64,000 nucleotides of DNA from Anniella stebbinsi (GCA_029215795.1 JARDYH010000001.1:14469501-14533500); one strand, 5' to 3'. Positions 11,150-22,239 are shown, counted from the first letter of the stretch. Program-made: numbers and translations. The notes: generated from the letters alone by a model not told the origin.

Positions 11150-11150
<1 letters not shown>
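10400..11150. other. unique sequence
   Basis: Short open frames only, with no recognised protein or repeat. It ends at the (ATT)n tract that forms the tail of the R4-type LINE. Confidence 0.45.

Positions 11151-11192
<42 letters not shown>
11151..11192. repeat. (ATT)n microsatellite
   Basis: Fourteen perfect ATT units. It sits at the 3' end of the minus-strand R4-type LINE remnant and is probably that element's simple-repeat tail. Confidence 0.9.
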
Positions 11193-11193
<1 letters not shown>

Positions 11194-12092
11194 TCTATCT
11201 CGCTGGTGGTGGTTTTTCTAGACGGACATGCCAAGTCATGCTGTCTTTTCTTGATTCAGGAATTTCCTGACGATTGAGCATGTTTTAATTACGACTGCTT
11301 TCTGGATGTTAATGTGGATGTATTCTGGTAGGCCCAGTTTCTGGAGGTTTTCTGTATATTTTTTTGATGTGATGCCGGTGACCGATGTGGCTAATGGACC
11401 TTTTCCTGTTGCCATAGTTCTTTGACTTCTAAGGCCAGTGGTGTACATTTGTCTCTCTTTTCTTCTTCCTTTTCAACAGTGTTTTTGTCATTCGGTACTG
11501 CTATGTCGATGCTATGTCGGTACTGCTATGTTTTTCTTTTTTGTCTATGACTGTTATGTCTGGTCAGTTGCAAGGTATTGTCTTGTCTGTATGAATTGTT
11601 CTGTCCCAGTATATTTTATGGTCTGCATTTTCTGGTGAATATGTATAGTATGGCGTAGGTTGTTTGATAAGGTTGAATTAGATGGCCAATTGTTGGTGAA
11701 TTATTTTTGCAGCTGTATTGTGTCTGTCTGTATAGTCCATTCCTGTCAGGATTTTACATCCTCCTGTTATACGGTCTATTGTTTCTTGGAACTGATGGCA
11801 TTTCCTGCATAGGTTTGTTGTTACACTATTATCTTTTATGATGTATTTTTGGTAGTTCTTGGTTGCTATAACTTGATCCTGTATAGCTATTAGGAATCCT
11901 TCTGCTTATGGAAATAGCTCACCCTTCCTGAGCCATTCGTACGATTGCTCTTTGTTTATTTGTGGGTTCTGTATTATGTTGTGGTGCTTCCCATGGAGTG
12001 CTTTTTGTGCCCACTTTTCTTTTTTCTCTGTGAGTGTGAGTGGTTGTGTTTGATCTTCGTTTTGTAGTTCTAGGTTGAGTGTAGGGTAGTTA
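11193..12092 (-). pseudogene. R4/Dong-type LINE ORF C-terminal remnant
   Basis: Read on the minus strand, the frames give in order: SYEWLRKGELFP, an in-frame stop, AEGFLIAIQDQVIATKNYQK, a zinc-knuckle-like LCRKC with a downstream GGCKIL, DYTDRHNTAAKIIHQQ, a stop and frameshifts, then YTENLQKLGLPEYIHINIQKA and CSIVRKFLN. This order matches the region after the RT domain in R4/Dong-type site-specific LINEs: a CCHC motif, then the C-terminal restriction-like endonuclease part. The histidine expected in the knuckle appears to be replaced (DRITGGC). Several stops and shifts make it a dead copy. The 5' side is cut by an L2 end whose (AAT)n tail starts at about 12093. Confidence 0.75.
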
Positions 12093-12490
12093 TTATTATT
12101 ATTATTTAACATTTCTATACTGCCCCATAGCCGAAGCTTGCTAGGTGGTTTACAAAAGATTCAAACATTAAACATTAAAATCGATATACAAAATTTAAAA
12201 CCATAAAAACAGACAACTTACAAAAAAAATCTATTTGAAAACAACTTTGAGCTATCAACCAAAGATAGATCAAGGATCAATGAGGGTCAACATATGCTAT
12301 TAAATGCCTGGGGGAAGGGAAAAGTCTTGACCTGGCGCCGAAAAGATAACAATGTTGGCGCCAGGCGGGCCTTTTCGGGGAGATCATTCCAAACGATAAT
12401 TCATTGTCGTTTGATTGGTAGTACTAGGAGCGATCTGTTTGGAAGCACTCTGATTCATGCAGTTTTAACGAATATTTAAGCTTTGACTGT
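12093..12490 (-). mobile_element. L2-type LINE 3' end
   Basis: The tail (attattatt), then catttctatactgcccc and cgaagcttg, mark the L2 3' end on the minus strand. The region coding the C-terminus follows, with ggcgccaacattgttatc in complement. It is 5'-truncated near 12490 and abuts the R4-type remnant, apparently having inserted into it. Confidence 0.7.
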
Positions 12491-12820
12491 GTGAGCCAGT
12501 TCTCATATCGCATTCAGGAATGCCTGGAGTTTGTGACATCTGTCCCCTGCATATTTTGTGGAATGTGCAGTGCCCTTCATTCCAGCGTCCATTCACAGAT
12601 GGATTCAAATTTCTTTTTTACTGGAATGTACAAATAATTCCATAGGAGGCTTTGCAACAATTTACATAATTTATTTTGGTACATAACGTTTAGTGTATTG
12701 TCCCTCATTCCATTCAATGTTTCCCTGCATATATTTTCCAGAGTGGCTTATGTCTCAGCAGAAAGTACATGGGATCCATAGGGCCTGAGGAGGCCAGTCT
12801 GCAACTGTATTCATAGAAAT
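12491..12820. other. unique sequence
   Basis: No gene or known repeat was recognised. Confidence 0.5.
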
Positions 12821-12821
12821 C

Positions 12822-13270
12822 CTAACCTATAAAGCCTTACGCAGCTCGGGACCACAATACCTGACGGAACGCCTTTCCCGACATGAATCTACCCGAACAC
12901 TACGCTCAACATCTAAGGCCCTCCTCCGAGTGCCTACTCCGAGGGAAGCTCGGAGGCCGGCAACAAGGGAGAGGGCCTTCTCTGTGGTGGCCCCCCAATT
13001 ATGGATGGCGCCAACATTGTTATCTTTTTGGCACCAGGTCAAGACTTTCCTCTTCTCCCAGGCATTTGGCAATATCTGAGGAGCTTGGGTTTGTTTTTGT
13101 TCTTAGGCTTACAGCTTTTTAAAGTTATTATAGTGGTTTTAAATGTATGTGTATATCGCATGCTTTTGCTGTTTTAACTTTTGTATATTGTTTTTAATTG
13201 TTTTAATTCTATGTAAACCGCCCAGAGAGCTGCAATAAATAAACAAATGCAATAAATAAATAAATAAATA
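12822..13270 (+). mobile_element. L2-type LINE 3' end
   Basis: It begins inside the C-terminal coding region (cctataaagccttacgcagc corresponds to the YKAL segment), passes ggagagggccttctctgtgg and the ggcgccaacattg motif, and ends with accgcccagagagc and a (TAAA)n tail near 13270. It is homologous to the minus-strand copy at 12093-12490, in the opposite direction. Confidence 0.75.
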
Positions 13271-13273
13271 ACT

Positions 13274-14690
13274 CAATTTAGTCTAGCATTGCCATGACCC
13301 AGCCCAACTCCCAGGCTTCTGCTCACGAGCTTAGGCAAATGAACAACATGCTCCAAACGGTGAGACTCCTTTATTTGTGAAATCACACACAAATGAAGCA
13401 TAATGGTTTCATTTCTGCATACATACACATAAAGCTGATGAAGGCCAGATAGCTTCAGGTACAATGGCTTGATGCGAACCAGAACAGCAATCACTCGGAG
13501 AGGCGTGTAGGGTTGCCCCTGTCCCATGTGAGCAGTCAGCAGGAGCGACACACACAGACTTATCAAGAACAAGAGCAGAGACCAAGGAGAAAGGGATGCA
13601 TGAAGCCCGGCAATGACAGATTCATCTTGCACGAACCAGACTCAGCCTGCCGGAAAACACTGAGCTGATCACGTAAGCAAGATATCAGGGCACGAACCTC
13701 TTCGACCTAGGAAACCTCCCTTGCCCGTAACTTTGGCTCTGAGGAAGGCTCTCTCGCAGGTCACACACACACACACAATCCAGAAACAGCAATGATCAGC
13801 CTAGGAAGCTTTCCCTGTGCCTGTACTTTGGCTCCATCCAGGGAAAGCCCTCTCTCAGGCCATAGAACACGATCCAGATACAGTAACAGCAAGTCCAAGT
13901 CTATGAAAAGCCTCAGAGCACTTTCCATGGCACAGTCCTTAGAAATTCCAAGTCCAAATAGCAACAGAACATGTACAGAGTGCATCCAACATCTCCAAAC
14001 AGATAGAATCCCAAAACACGAGGAGTTTCATGGCAAGCATAGAACAGATGATTCCTAGCAAAGGGCCTTCCCTTTGCTCATTCCTCTTATAGCCTGGAGG
14101 CTGGCTATTCCAAGCCACTTGACTGACAGGACTTCAGGCCTGAAACCCAAACTTCTGTGCCAACAGGGCAACATTGTACAACCTCCTCTTGATGACGACA
14201 CCATGTGAGAGACAGCTTGCAAGATAGCCCCCACCTTTTCTAAACATTCATTCGTTCTCAAGGAAACTCAAGGCCTCGGCTAGCAAACTACCCTTGAGAA
14301 ACAGCAACAGTGATAAGCCACAGAGAGACAGACTTTCTCACAACAATTCCCAATCTTTAAACTCACAATTCACAAGGCCTACCTTGTGAATTGTCCATGA
14401 AACACTTGACACCCAACAAGCATTCCTACTCAGTATTTTGCTGGTCACATTTACTTTCACTCTCTTCTGTTCAGTTCCAAAGATAGAAGGAGCTGCCTTG
14501 TACTGAGTCAGTGGCTGGATTAAGAGGGACAGCCTCTCCTCATTCGCATGTGTTGATTCTCTGAATGTGTTTCTGCTAAGTTGCTGCATGGGTTACCCCA
14601 CAAGGGAGTCTGAACTTCCATTTTAAGAGATTTTCTGCTTGAGGCTGTTAATCCTCTCTATCAGCTTCTGGTTTCGTCACAGAATTGAGA
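13274..14690 (-). other. unclassified block, possible solo LTR
   Basis: On the minus strand this block starts TGTGACGAAACC (about 14690). It has a TATAA-like box at about 14088 and an AATAAA at about 13367, followed by about 100 bases. That order would suit the U3, R and U5 parts of an LTR. I could not find a CA terminus or a target duplication, and there is no internal retroviral or Gypsy coding sequence nearby. It carries a short (AC)n run at 13762-13776. Ordinary unique sequence is the alternative. Confidence 0.25.
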
Positions 14691-15535
14691 TCTGAGCACT
14701 ACATGAGGAGCATTTCCTTTCCTGCTTTTCCGCTACATAACCTCTAGCTGGAACTGTGGTATAGTGAAATAGTGAAAACACACAAGTGAAAAAAGGATTT
14801 TTTTCGCTTTTACAATTGAATACTGCCTTTTCCTTGCTCTAAAAAAAAGTCGCTGAAAGTGTTTGTTTAGATGCTGAAGCGAAACTGGTGAGTCACAATA
14901 TCAACTAAAGAACCTATAAACAACTCCGAGTAGAGTGCATGATAAATGCCTTCTACAGAGAAGCCTTAAGTGGTAGCCATTCACTTGACAAATTTATTGG
15001 ACTACTATCCTACTAAAAGGATGATCAGAAATGCTATGCCAAATGGGACATAACCATACATCTCCTTATACTTTTGGTGCCCAGCCATGCAAATCCTACC
15101 TCTGGATTCAAAGTTGTTCCATCACCTTCCTACAACTGCTTCATTATCTCAATAGCCTCTTCCCCCACAAATTTCACTGACATTTCCCGCTGTAGCATAA
15201 GGATGTCCGTCATTGAGAAATCCATTTTTCCCCTTTTGTTTTGGCTTAACAGAGTTTTGCAGCATTTTTGCATTTGCAGGCCAAGGTGTGCCCTTTTCAG
15301 TGAATGTCAGGAACTTTTTGTGTATTTTGTGTGAGGGTCAAGTCGTCATTTTGCAAATAGAGGTTTGCAAAAATTTGTGAAAATTGAAAAAAAAAAAACT
15401 TTGGAAAATCTGCAAACTGACCTGAACTCACTGGAGCCTGAGTTGGGCTCCACAGTGGAAAATTGAATGAAGTCCAGAGTGGCTGGGGATGAATGCTCAC
15501 TGTGTTTCACCCCCAAAGGGCATGTCCCAAATCTC
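14691..15535. other. mostly unique sequence
   Basis: No gene was recognised. At 15340-15420 there is an aaatttg/caaatttg-rich patch similar to patches near 40.55 and 42.7 kb, perhaps an old shared repeat. Confidence 0.4.
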
Positions 15536-15539
15536 ATTT

Positions 15540-15720
15540 GACCATCATTCAGTGTTAGAGCATATGGCTTACATGCAGGAGGCCCCAATATCTACCATCT
15601 CCACTTATAAGTCTAAGTTAGCAGGAGATGGAAAAGATCTCTGCCTGCAATGGAGAGTTGCTGCCGGTCAGAATCAACAGTACTGGGCTAGATGGACCAA
15701 TGTCCGAACCTGGTTTAAAG
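15540..15720 (+). mobile_element. old tRNA-derived SINE
   Basis: The order gttagagcatatggctt, acatgcaggagg, ctctgcctgcaatggag, ttgctgccggtcagaat and actgggctagatggacca follows the SINE family seen whole at 53.7 kb. The B box has decayed. Confidence 0.55.
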
Positions 15721-15724
15721 CAGA

Positions 15725-16055
15725 GTCCGATGCTCCTGACTTCTCAGATGCCACTGCCTCCTCCCACAAAGACTTGTGCATGCAAGTTTCAGATCAATAT
15801 CTGAGTCACTGCTCTGTGTACCTCAGCTGTCAGAGGCATGAAGATAGGTATATGAGACAAGGCCTTATCATGTGTCGCCCCTAATCTTTTCATATGCTCT
15901 TCTTCAAGAGACCTGTCTGGTTCCCCTTCTCTTCTCCTTTCTATAGGAAGCCAAGATGTACCACTTTCATTCTAAGTCTGGCTGATTTTGTATTTTTTCT
16001 GCTGAATAGTAGATAATTGTATGTGTTTCTTTTTTATGGGTTATAGCTTTGTTTT
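15725..16055. other. unique sequence
   Basis: No gene or repeat was recognised. Confidence 0.45.
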
Positions 16056-16059
16056 GTTT

Positions 16060-16153
16060 TAACTTCACATTTTATTATTAGTGTTGCTTTTTCTATAGCC
16101 TTGAGGGGTTTACTTGACTGTAGGTGGAAATGCTTTTTAATGAATAACTAAAT
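16060..16153 (+). mobile_element. possible L2 3' tail
   Basis: A tail-like gccttgaggggtttac followed by a degenerate gtggaaatgctttttaatgaat resembles L2 termini elsewhere in the window, but it is short and diverged. Confidence 0.35.
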
Positions 16154-16154
16154 A

Positions 16155-16382
16155 CAGAGCCAGTGTGGTGCAGTGGTTAAGAGTGTTGGATTGGGCGTTG
16201 GGAGATCTGGGTTCTAGTCCCCACTCAGCCATAGAAACCCACTGGGTGACTTTGGGCCAGTCACAGACTCTCAGTCCAACCTACCTCACAGTGTTGTTGT
16301 TGTGAGGATAAAATGGAGAGGAGGAGGATTATGTACGCTGCCTTGGGTTCCTTGGAGGAAAAAGTGGCAGGATATAAATGCA

Positions 16383-16421
<39 letters not shown>

Positions 16422-16423
16422 AT
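16155..16423 (+). mobile_element. Sauria SINE copy 1
   Basis: A full-length copy. The pol III A box TGGTGCAGTGG is at 16166-16176 and the B box GGTTCTAGTCC at 16210-16220, then the body gactttgggccagtcacaga, tgttgttgtgaggataaaat, ggaggaggattatgt and gccttgggttccttgg. It ends in a long (AAAT)n tail from about 16380. The head is tRNA-derived; Sauria SINEs are thought to be moved by Bov-B LINEs, none of which was seen here. The A and B boxes are internal and would be transcribed by RNA polymerase III. Confidence 0.85.
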
Positions 16424-16424
16424 G

Positions 16425-17045
16425 CTAGTGAAAACTGAAAGTCTGCAAGCATGAAATATAGCATGATGAAACTCTGGTGCAATACAGGAGTCAGAAGGGG
16501 TAAGAAGAGACAAAAGCATCATCAGGTCATTTTTTATTTGGAGCACAATATCCTTCAGAGCAAAATACTTTTAATGCTACTCAATGAACCGTTTTCATTC
16601 TTATTTCCATCATTTCATGCTAAAGGTCAGCATGTATCAGGATGGACTGCTCAATATCCAGAAGTGGGGGAGACGAGAAATAAATTGCTTTTTCGGACAT
16701 TTCTCTTGGACTCTTTACATCTTTTCTAAAGTAACTGCAAGTATCCTAACGCTTCTGCAAACCCAGAAAGAAAAAGGGGACGCAAGACAGATAAAAGGAC
16801 AAATGTTTTGTAGGGGCGTTTACTCATGAATAGATTGATGAAGAGCCCCTTGCTTGGAATGCCACACTGGGTGTTTATGCATAAGGAGACACAGTTATGG
16901 ATTGGTAGGCCAATGTGAGTACACCTTATGAGCTTTGCTTGACAACCAGAACTTGAGTGATGCCATTCTTTACTGGTACACCAAAGCTGTATTGAGGGAG
17001 ATGAGAAGGGGAAAGTAGGGCCATACCACCAGCTTTGCCAAAAGA
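16425..17045. other. unique sequence
   Basis: No gene or known repeat was recognised. Confidence 0.5.
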
Positions 17046-17046
17046 C

Positions 17047-17560
17047 TTAGGCTGTATCTACACTGGCTTTTCCCCCTGGGCTCTTCCCTGGGTCAGCCCT
17101 GTGCATCCAAATGATGCACAGGGGATCCTGGGAGCAGGGAGGGATGACCCTTCCATTTTTGCAGTATGCCCGAGACCTCAGTTATCCCAATTTTACCCGT
17201 GGTTCCAGGACGATCCCGAGGACTGCGGGTGGTGTGGGCGCCCGTCCCAGCTTCTTCCTTCTTCCCTGCGAGTAGCAGGGGTCAGCAAGGGGGAAACAGC
17301 CGGTCGGGGGGGGGTGTCCAGGGGCATCGGGGTTGGGGGGGAGTGGGGTCGAGGCTTTTTTTTAAAAAAAACTTACTGTGACGGAGGAGTTCCATTGCGC
17401 TCCCGGCTCCTGCAGCTTTAAAAAAGAAATGGTGGGCGCGCCATCCGTGTTTGTTTCTGGGATGTCACACTTCCTGTTTCGGATCACAGAAGCAGGTAAG
17501 TCCATGAGCCTCTCCCTCCCTCTACACCCTTAGGTGTAGAAAGGGCCTAAATTTCCCTTC
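17047..17560. mobile_element. GC-rich MITE with CTACAC ends
   Basis: The left end ttaggctgtatctacac is complementary, with mismatches, to the right end gtgtagaaagggcctaa. The interior is GC-rich and has a hairpin around ccctgtgcatccaaatgatgcacaggg (stem at about 17097-17124). A run of G tracts lies at 17306-17348. No clean target duplication was identified. It is non-coding; the 128-codon frame across it has no known domain. Confidence 0.5.
17306..17348 (+). other. G-quadruplex-type motif
   Basis: Four or more G tracts of four to nine bases are separated by short loops (ggggggggg, gggg, gggg, ggggggg, gggg). This meets the simple G3+N1-7 rule for an intramolecular G-quadruplex. It lies inside the GC-rich MITE. 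Confidence 0.7.
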
Positions 17561-17582
17561 TCTCTTTGTAGGCTGCCCCAGG

Positions 17583-17900
17583 TAGGGTGACCAGATAAAA
17601 TCCAGGTCAGGGCTCATGTAACTTTAACAGTTGTAGAAAAGGGAATTTCAGGCAGTGTCATTTGTATGCAATTAGTTCCTGCTGAAATTCCCTCTTCATC
17701 ACAACAGTTAAAGTTGCAGGGGCCCTGCCTTCTTTTGTATAGGGTCACTCTAGTATAGTGCCTGCAACTTTAACTGTTGTGATGAAGAGGGAATTTCAGC
17801 AGGAACTAATTGCATACAAATGACACTGGCTGAAATTCCCTTGTCTCTACAACTGTTAAAGTTACATGAGGCCTGACCTGGATTTTATCTGGTCAGCCTA
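17583..17900 (-). mobile_element. palindromic hAT MITE, family A copy 2
   Basis: The element is 318 bases long with tagggtgaccagataaaa ends (one mismatch at the right end, where the complement reads ggtcagccta). It is flanked by the perfect 8-base duplication gccccagg at 17575-17582 and 17901-17908. The asymmetric centre is the reverse complement of that in the 6273 copy, so the two copies lie in opposite orientation. Confidence 0.85.
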
Positions 17901-17904
17901 GCCC

Positions 17905-18350
17905 CAGGGAGCCCTTTTGAATGAAGACTGGGGTGAAAATACAGACCTTGGACTCTGCTTGGATTGTGTATGTATTGGACTGCCTAACTGTGTTTTGCCC
18001 TTCCCCTATTTGACCAGTCTTGCTTTGCCTGAATTCCCTTGACCTAGAACTTGTCTGTTAGATCATTGTCCTGGTTTATTACTTGGCCTTGTGGTCAGCC
18101 CTGTCACTGAGGCTGCTACAGCCAACTCAGGAATTTGTCTGATCCAGAAGGGCTCTTCGTATGTTCTTTTGTTTTGAGGGTGGAAGAAGACTGAACCCAC
18201 ATAGCCTCTCCCGCTTCCATCCCTAAAATGTCTGGTACAGCAAGGCTCCTTTGCTATCTCCTCTCCTTCATATCCTTTCTGTTCAAGCTGAGAAAAGGAA
18301 AGCACCTTGTTTGTTGCTGGATGTGGGGCTAACCATTACAGAGGCTTTCC
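17905..18350. other. unique sequence with a CR1 3' scrap
   Basis: About 18128-18170 reads tctgatccagaagggctctt followed by cgtatgttctt, which resembles the very end of squamate CR1 elements. The rest is unrecognised. Confidence 0.4.
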
Positions 18351-18369
18351 TTCCCTAAAGCTGAAACGC

Positions 18370-18535
18370 AATAGAGGTGAGGAGGAGTGAGTGAGTGAGT
18401 AGTGGGCAAGAAAAGGAAGAGAATAAGGAAAGGAGTACATGGAGATAGAAGAAGAAAGAGTAGGAGGTGATGAGGGACGGAGCAGTGAGCAGGAAGAGTG
18501 AAGGAGCCAGAGAGGAGAAAGGTGAAGCAAAAGAT
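18370..18535 (+). repeat. purine-rich (GA) tract
   Basis: About 165 bases are strongly biased to A and G on the plus strand, with repeated gagtgagtgagt, agaagaaagag and ggaggtgatgaggg patches. It is low-complexity DNA; the polypyrimidine complement makes serine/leucine-rich false frames. Confidence 0.7.
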
Positions 18536-19190
18536 TCCTCTTCCTCTCTTTGCTTTCTCCGTTCATTGCCACTTGCAACTGTTTGCATGCGTCATTCTCT
18601 CTGTGTGGGCATGCGTGTGATATGTAATTTCACAATGCATTTTCCAACTTCTAAGTGTGGAGAAGTTCCAGGAGCTTAGTTTTCTTTGGAGGAGAGAGAG
18701 CACTAAAGATCCAAGATATATTGAAGTACAAATATATAAGCAGAACATAGATTGAGGAGAACACTGGGACTCCTACAAGAGAGGAGATCCATCACCTCAC
18801 CCTTCCCTGGAGGTAGACCCTGTACCTTAACTCTGCCCCGGTCTCTACAAAACTGCCAATTGTTTCACACCCACTTACTGCATCTGGTCAACTTGGAAGG
18901 TTCACCTTTTCACTTCTCCCATCTTTGGTATCCCAGAGAGATTCCCATTTCCCAGAAGCAAGAGGCCTTCTCCTGACCATGAGCTTCCACTGATTAAATG
19001 CCAATCCGTCTAGCAAAGAGCAGGTTGGTCAACCTCAAGTTTCAACACACATGTGCACACATGTATATGCGGTTGTTGAAGCTCCTTCAACCCAAGAGCA
19101 GAATTCGGTTTTAGAGAAGCTCTTGGGGGTCAAATTCCAGTGGTGGGTGAAATGGAAGGCAGGCAAAAGGGGGCAGCTCCCAAAATGCCA
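18536..19190. other. unique sequence
   Basis: No gene or known repeat was recognised. Confidence 0.5.
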
Positions 19191-19196
19191 TCTCTG

Positions 19197-19240
<44 letters not shown>

Positions 19241-19242
19241 AC
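19191..19242. repeat. (TC)n(AC)n compound microsatellite
   Basis: A (TC)n run passes directly into an (AC)n run. A (GT)n run also lies nearby at 19357-19379. Confidence 0.9.
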
Positions 19243-19244
19243 GG

Positions 19245-20260
19245 ATCAAAATAAAGCTGGAAAAGTTTAAATCCCCTAAAACATAGCAGGGAAATCAAAC
19301 CCAACATCTAAAATGTGAGTTAAATTTAGTTAAAGCTTTACATAACTTGGAAAGGATGTGTGTGTGTGTGTGTGTGTGTAAAAAGCTGCAAGTTAAAATT
19401 AGGAAATAAACCATAAAAAAACCCCAAACTTAAGGTCAGAGGTGAAAGGGACAGAGAGTTACGCTGCAAACCTTTTAATTATCACTGCTGCAATTCAGAC
19501 TTTATTTTTCCCCCCTTCCGACTTGGTCTGCTGGTAGGTGGGCCAGTACAAACGCCATGTCCAATGTTCACAGAAACCAATAAAACATCTTGAAGCGCAC
19601 AGACTGCCTTCCTTCCGGCTGTGCGGCAGCTTTTAAACCAGTGTTTTATGTAATAATCCTTTGTTGGAATGCGGGGAGAGGAAATTAAGGTGCAAAAACT
19701 TAATAAAAATCCAATTTTCTGAAGCATTTGAGACGAATAAAACGGAGCCCTGCAACTGGTTCTCATTATGTTATGAGAAGTCCTTTATCACTGCTTCCTC
19801 CCTTATACACAGCCTCCGAAAATGTTTAGCACAACTGTGGCATTTTCAAGAATCAGGCGCCCCTGCAGATGTGAGAGAGGCAAGTTCTTTTGAAGTTTTC
19901 CTTTCCTTGCAGGAAATAGGGTTGGGTTTTCAGTGCTTCTGGTCAGCAATGAAAGTTGAACCTCTGTAATTATAATTATGTGTGTGTGTGTCTGTGCTTT
20001 CTCTTCCCTTGCTGTTATTTTATAAAGGTTAGAGTTTATCAAAATTGCAATGATGCTGCAATTCAGTTAAGAAAGATATATCTATTATACTGTTGATATC
20101 CTGCCCTGACATGGGTATGCACCAGGAAGCCAACAAAAATCAACAAAAGTCTCCCCCCCCCCTCCAATGTTCTCCAATTGAGCTTCTCAGGGGAATAAGT
20201 TCCAACACTTGCATGCCGATTGCTGAAGTCCCTTTCATGTCTACCCACAAGGCCCTTGTG
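19245..20260. other. unique sequence
   Basis: No exon was recognised. About 19665-19960 is fairly even in composition and could be conserved non-coding DNA, but nothing in the window proves it. Confidence 0.4.
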
Positions 20261-20264
20261 ATGT

Positions 20265-20372
20265 TGAGACATGGTTCAGGGCTCCTGTTTTATATATTCT
20301 ATATTGTTTTGTATCGATGTTGTTCCCCGCCTCGATCCGGAGGGAGAGGCGGGTTAGAAATAAATCAATATT
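20265..20372 (+). mobile_element. L2-type LINE 3' tail
   Basis: The terminal motif gttccccgcctcgatccgg, gaggcgggttagaaataaat marks an L2 subfamily. The same motif is present in complement at 57620-57660. Confidence 0.65.
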
Positions 20373-21025
20373 TTATTTATTTATTTATTTATTTATTACA
20401 TTTATATACCACTTAATAGCCGAAGTTCTCTGGGCGGTTCACAAAAGTTAAAACCATCAACAAAACAGTATAAAAACACGATGCAAAAATACAATATGAA
20501 AACACAACCAGAGTCAAACCGCAGAGCAATGCAGATTTAAAATACAGATTTAAAACAGTGGAGTTAAAAGACTATGATAATAAACTGTTACAATATTGTG
20601 AGAATAAGAAGGCTTTCACCTGGCATTGAAAGGAGAATAATGTAGGTGCCAGGCAGACCTCTCTAGGGAGCTCATTCCACAGCCGGGGTGCCACAGCAAT
20701 GAAGGCCCTCCTCCTAGAAGCCACCTATCTCACTTCCTTTGGCAGGGGCTCATGGAGAAGAAACCCTGAAGATGATCTTAGGGTCCGGGCAGGCACATAT
20801 GGGAGGAAGCGTTCCTTCAGATAACCTGGCCCAAGCTGTTTAGGGCTTTGAATGTTAATAGCAGCAATTTGAATCGGGTCTGGACCTGGACCAGCAGCCA
20901 ATGAAGCTGAAAAAGGACTGGCGTAATGTGGTCTCATTGGCCAGTCCCTGTTAACAGTCTGGCTACCCTATTTTGTACCAACTGAAGTTTCCAGACCGTT
21001 TTCAAAGGCAGCCCCGCGTATAACG
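20373..21025 (-). mobile_element. L2-type LINE 3' part with C-terminal coding remnant
   Basis: On the minus strand the (AAAT)n tail at 20373-20398 is the 3' end, followed upstream by atttatataccac and gaagttctctgggcgg. The coding remnant at about 20725-20937 includes LGPGYLKERFLPYVPARTL and LHEPLPKEVR, the conserved L2 C-terminal segment. It is 5'-truncated near 21025. It lies tail to tail with the plus-strand L2 end at 20265-20372. Confidence 0.75.
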
Positions 21026-21029
21026 TATA

Positions 21030-22030
21030 ACTCCTCCAAATCGATCTATAATTCTAATTCCAACCCCTCTTTTCATCCCTCCCCATCAGCGTATTGGAAC
21101 AACATGCCATGTTTCAATATCTACACGCTCCCCACACCCCCTGTTACTCATTCATTTTAAATATTTCATTTGACTTGCATGTTGTTCTTTGACAGCTAAG
21201 TATGTAAATCACTGATCCCATTTCTTTTGGCCGTTAATGGAACTTCTCAATGGAAGATGCAACTCAGATCAGCTGCTTACACTCTAAGTAAATGACAGCT
21301 CCTCTAATCAGCTTACAAGTAGGAGGGGGAGAAAAGCCCGTTGAGATTTTATTGAGTAACAAGCTGTTTGAGTTTTGATTCCGCTAGGAATAGAAATTAA
21401 CAGTGCTAATAAATGTTCCTGCTAAGTGGCTGCATGGCAAACCATTTTATGCAAAGTGGAATATAGAATCAAAAAGAAACTTCGACTATTTTCTTTAAAA
21501 GGATGTTTTTCTGATTTGCAAAATCTTCTTTGTGTGCCAGCACTCTGGATTGAACTCCCATCAAGCAGATGAGTCATAAAAAACCAAGAGAATTGCCAGC
21601 AGAGAAGCAAGCGAGCAAGCTAAAAGAGAGAAAGAAATCATTTTAATGTAGTAACCTGCAAGCGCAATGTATTAATTTAATTTTTATAAGCAAACCGTTA
21701 GCGAAACAGCACCCTGATGGTTAAAGATGCGTTTTCTCCTCCTTCTTCTGGAGTTGTTATTTGGATCACTCGAGGGCCTGGCAGAATGCCAGTGACAAGT
21801 AATGCTAAGTTGCATCTTTGTCGAGATGTGAAAATGCTTTCAATCACCACCTCCAAAATACGTTTGCGCCTTTAAAGAACTCATTTCTTTGCCACCATAG
21901 TTGCAAACTGTGTAGCTCTGGGCATTTGTTAGATTTCATTATGCACTGTTGGAGGTGATGCCTTTACAAGGCCTTGACACAGTTTTTGTGTGGCAGTCGT
22001 TGCCAAGCAGAGAAGCCTTCACCTTGAAGG
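21030..22030. other. unique sequence, possible conserved non-coding DNA
   Basis: No gene or repeat was recognised. Stretches around 21180-21330 and 21640-21760 carry ATTA/TAAT, AGCTG-containing and cttttggccgttaatgg-like words with little low-complexity DNA, as in many conserved vertebrate non-coding elements. This is an impression only. Confidence 0.35.
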
Positions 22031-22033
22031 GAA

Positions 22034-22034
<1 letters not shown>

Positions 22035-22074
<40 letters not shown>
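22035..22074. repeat. (AAT)n microsatellite
   Basis: A run of AAT units followed by an imperfect aacaacaa end. Confidence 0.9.
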
Positions 22075-22077
<3 letters not shown>

Positions 22078-22239
22078 CAATTAAAAATGCAAGAGCTTCA
22101 CGACTGTACGAGGGCCAGAAAAATAGCAAATTGCCAACTAATACATTGAGCTTCACTTTAATACAGATGTAGAGCTCCATACACAACCATTTTCTGACAA
22201 TAGTAACAAGTGGGACCAGCAGCAAAATGTTGCAGTATG

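Noticed and set aside
17035..17421. 128-codon frame in GC-rich DNA
   Set aside because: It lies inside a MITE-like element; GC-rich DNA has few stops, and no domain is seen.
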